Assembly: GCA_014549065.1 (NCBI GenBank)
Contig: JACDOX010000009.1
Span: forward strand, 10,769,511 to 10,833,510
Direction of reading: 5' to 3'
DNA length: 64,000 bases
Origin: Cardinalis cardinalis
Lineage: Eukaryota; Chordata; Aves; Passeriformes; Cardinalidae
Positions within the stretch are counted from its first letter, which is position 1, and each line of letters opens with the position of its first letter. A program made the translations under genes and the position numbers. The notes beneath the pieces are model-generated. The model did no database searches. It was not told the origin of the DNA and saw nothing but the letters and a program-made list of their open reading frames with translations. Below, one piece after another: positions 62,090 to 64,000 of this stretch.

Positions 62090-62400
62090 TTTACTATCCA
62101 GAAAAACAGGGGATTGGATGGAAAATGGAAACACAGCTGCTGAGAAGTGAAGTCTCACAAGATTGTAGATTAATACCAGCAGATTTTCATATTTTATTCA
62201 ATGGTCTACATAAATCTGTAATAAGTCAGACCATTAAATTTGCAGACGATACTAAAATAAGCAGAGTATTCAAGACTCAGAGGGATGCAAGAATAATCCT
62301 GCCATTAACAAAATGGGCTCAGAGGTGAAATAGGAAATTAAATAAGTATTCATTTAATGTAATGAAAATTGACACACTTCAGTAAAAATAATGTTCAGGA
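62090..62400 (+). mobile_element. old LINE (CR1-like) reverse-transcriptase fragment
   Basis: A plus-strand frame contains SEVSQDCRLIPADFHILF, then NGLHKSVISQTIKFADDTKI, which lines up with the CR1-type reverse-transcriptase block SGVPQGSVLGP, INDL, KFADDTK. The catalytic FADD core is intact in the peptide while the preceding PQG motif is degraded (SQD). Further downstream a stop breaks the frame, but a KWAQR and NVMKIDTL trace matches the expected spacing of the following RT region. It comes from a different part of the element than the other copies here, being internal and not 3'. It is inactive. Confidence 0.75.
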
Positions 62401-64000
62401 CACATACTGAGACACTTACAACTTAAATTATACTAAGGTAATTAATATGTAAAGAGAGAGAAAGTTATGAACTATTCTTGCATTGCCATTCATAGTTTTA
62501 AATTCTAAGAAGACATGACCCCTGTCCTAAAGAGATAACAGATTGGCACAGACAAAATAACACACTGTCATTTAATACAGTAAGAAAGAATGTCTGCCAG
62601 CACAGTCTAGAAAAGACAAGGAGAGCCCTCTGGACCTGCTAGTCACTAAGATGCTTCAGAAGAGTGACTCCCATGGCCACTGCCACATTTGAGTTTTGCT
62701 ATTCTCTAGAAATTTATATCAGACTAGAAGCTACTCAAAAGCTACACCAAACATTTCAAGAAGAGAGCCCTCAAGTATGAAGATAGAAATGTTGTATTAC
62801 CAACTATCTGAATAATAGTCAAGAAAATTAAATGCCTATTTCTAAGAGGAGGCAAAACCACCTCAAAACAAAAAATATCCCAAAATCCCAAGCACTAAAA
62901 GTAGGCCTTTAACTCTCTCTTAAGGTTGCTGAAGGAAAAAGGTCTGAGAATAAATCAAGTAGAAAGTAAGCAAGTGGCAAAGGAAAGGGCAAAAAATGGA
63001 AAAAACAAAGTCAAGAACATAATAAAGCAAACCTGCTGGTGAGCTAAAGACAAAAATCCTTTGCCCTAGTTCACACCACAAAAAACCAACCCCCAAAACA
63101 TCACAAGAAGCAGCAAAATACTTTTAAATTATATAGTAAAAAGACTGTAAAAAGCAAAGTTGTTCTTTATTTATACCACTATAACAGCTTGTCATAACAC
63201 ATACCTCCAGATGGAATATCCCTTTCTTTTCATTATACTAGTGAAAAGTCTGAGGAAGACTGAAAAAACTCCTCCTCACAATTCCCCTATTGAACCATCT
63301 ATATTAGGGCAGCAGGGTCCCCTGCTGTACTTGGTTTAGCCTAATTTAGCTGGCTGGTCTATTAACAGCCCAAATTAATTACAAGTATCTACAAACATGT
63401 AGAGATTTGGTTAGATCTATTATTTGTTACCATTTGAAGAGCAAAATTTCAAGGAAAAATCACAGCAGTGTTAACAGAGGGAAACTGCCAAGGTCATATG
63501 ATTCATTTGTGTAGGAGCTTAGCAACAAAGGAGAGCTGTGAAATACTGTAATAGCAATAAGTCAATGGATTAACACAGCATCAAGCAACATCTTGAAGGA
63601 GATCAAAGTAGTAAACAAAATGAAATGCAGTGATAAGAATGAAATAAGGGTGTTCAGTTTTTAGCAGTATGAAAGACTGAATGTAAAGGACCCACAACTC
63701 ACAGCAATATAAATAAGAGGAGGGGAAAAGATGCTAGCTTTACCTCAGTTAAAAAGAACTGAAATAAATTTCTATTCCTTAAATGAAAAATTTTGTTGGT
63801 GTCTTTACTAAATAAAGGAAAAGAACTCTGATTTTTATAAACAATGTTATCTCAAAATATTTAAACAAAAAGTAGAAAAGTAATAGGACATAACAAAGTA
63901 CTATTTAAGATTCACAGAAAACAAAATAATTCATCTAGGACACACTGCAGTGTAAAAAAGACCCAAAAACCAGTGACTCATACTGGTAAGCAAGCACTCT
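62401..64000. other. no recognised feature
   Basis: AT-rich DNA with an A/C-rich low-complexity run at about 63070-63110. Nothing else was recognised up to the window edge. Confidence 0.45.

Noticed and set aside
1..64000. CRISPR array, tRNA, rRNA or endogenous retrovirus
   Set aside because: No regularly spaced repeats, cloverleaf-like or rRNA-like sequence, paired long terminal repeats or retroviral protein frames were seen.

Overview
This window looks like nuclear DNA from a bird. The main evidence is a set of CR1 non-LTR retrotransposon copies: the avian CR1 3' end, fragments of its ORF2 protein, and both young and very old 5'-truncated copies. There is no SINE or L1 background. The rest is AT-rich, gene-poor DNA with short homopolymer and microsatellite runs. 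Many isolated single N bases show a draft-quality consensus. No bacterial operons, rRNA, tRNA, CRISPR array or intact transposon is visible.

Six CR1-derived segments stand out. Two are clear 3' halves on the minus strand (853-1605 and 59481-60005). Two are short 3' tails (10534-10690 minus, 51415-51577 plus). Two are much older remnants (44441-45150 minus; 62090-62400 plus, which keeps a reverse-transcriptase active-site trace). One further short segment (34681-34775) resembles an old amniote interspersed repeat.

There is no complete gene. The left third (about 2.2-30 kb) holds several short open segments bounded by plausible splice sites, mostly on the minus strand. Three of them (7584-7701, 7075-7189, 4936-5035) join in order with matching codon phase and end in a stop. 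A 27-base microexon candidate (9753-9779) and a 111-base segment (11855-11965) fit upstream in phase 0. More tentative exons lie at 12.8, 13.0, 14.0, 21.4 and 29.8 kb. If real, they are the 3' end of one minus-strand gene with long introns, rich in amphipathic helices. I do not recognise the protein. Chance exon-like patterns also occur in this DNA on both strands, so these are hypotheses. Plus-strand candidates at 20961-21061, 30649-30798 and 57941-58111 conflict with a single-gene reading and are weaker.

The remainder (30-64 kb) is mostly featureless intergenic or intronic DNA. Points of structural interest are a 12-bp perfect hairpin (378-413), an 18-bp perfect palindrome (650-667), a 46-base T run (23082-23127), a G-quadruplex-prone run (10121-10138), a 22-bp exact dispersed repeat (22500-22521 and 25671-25692), a GC-rich island (about 40730-40985), and two juxtaposed splice-site motifs (about 4885 and 45483-45492). 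I did not find convincing evidence of a novel biological system.
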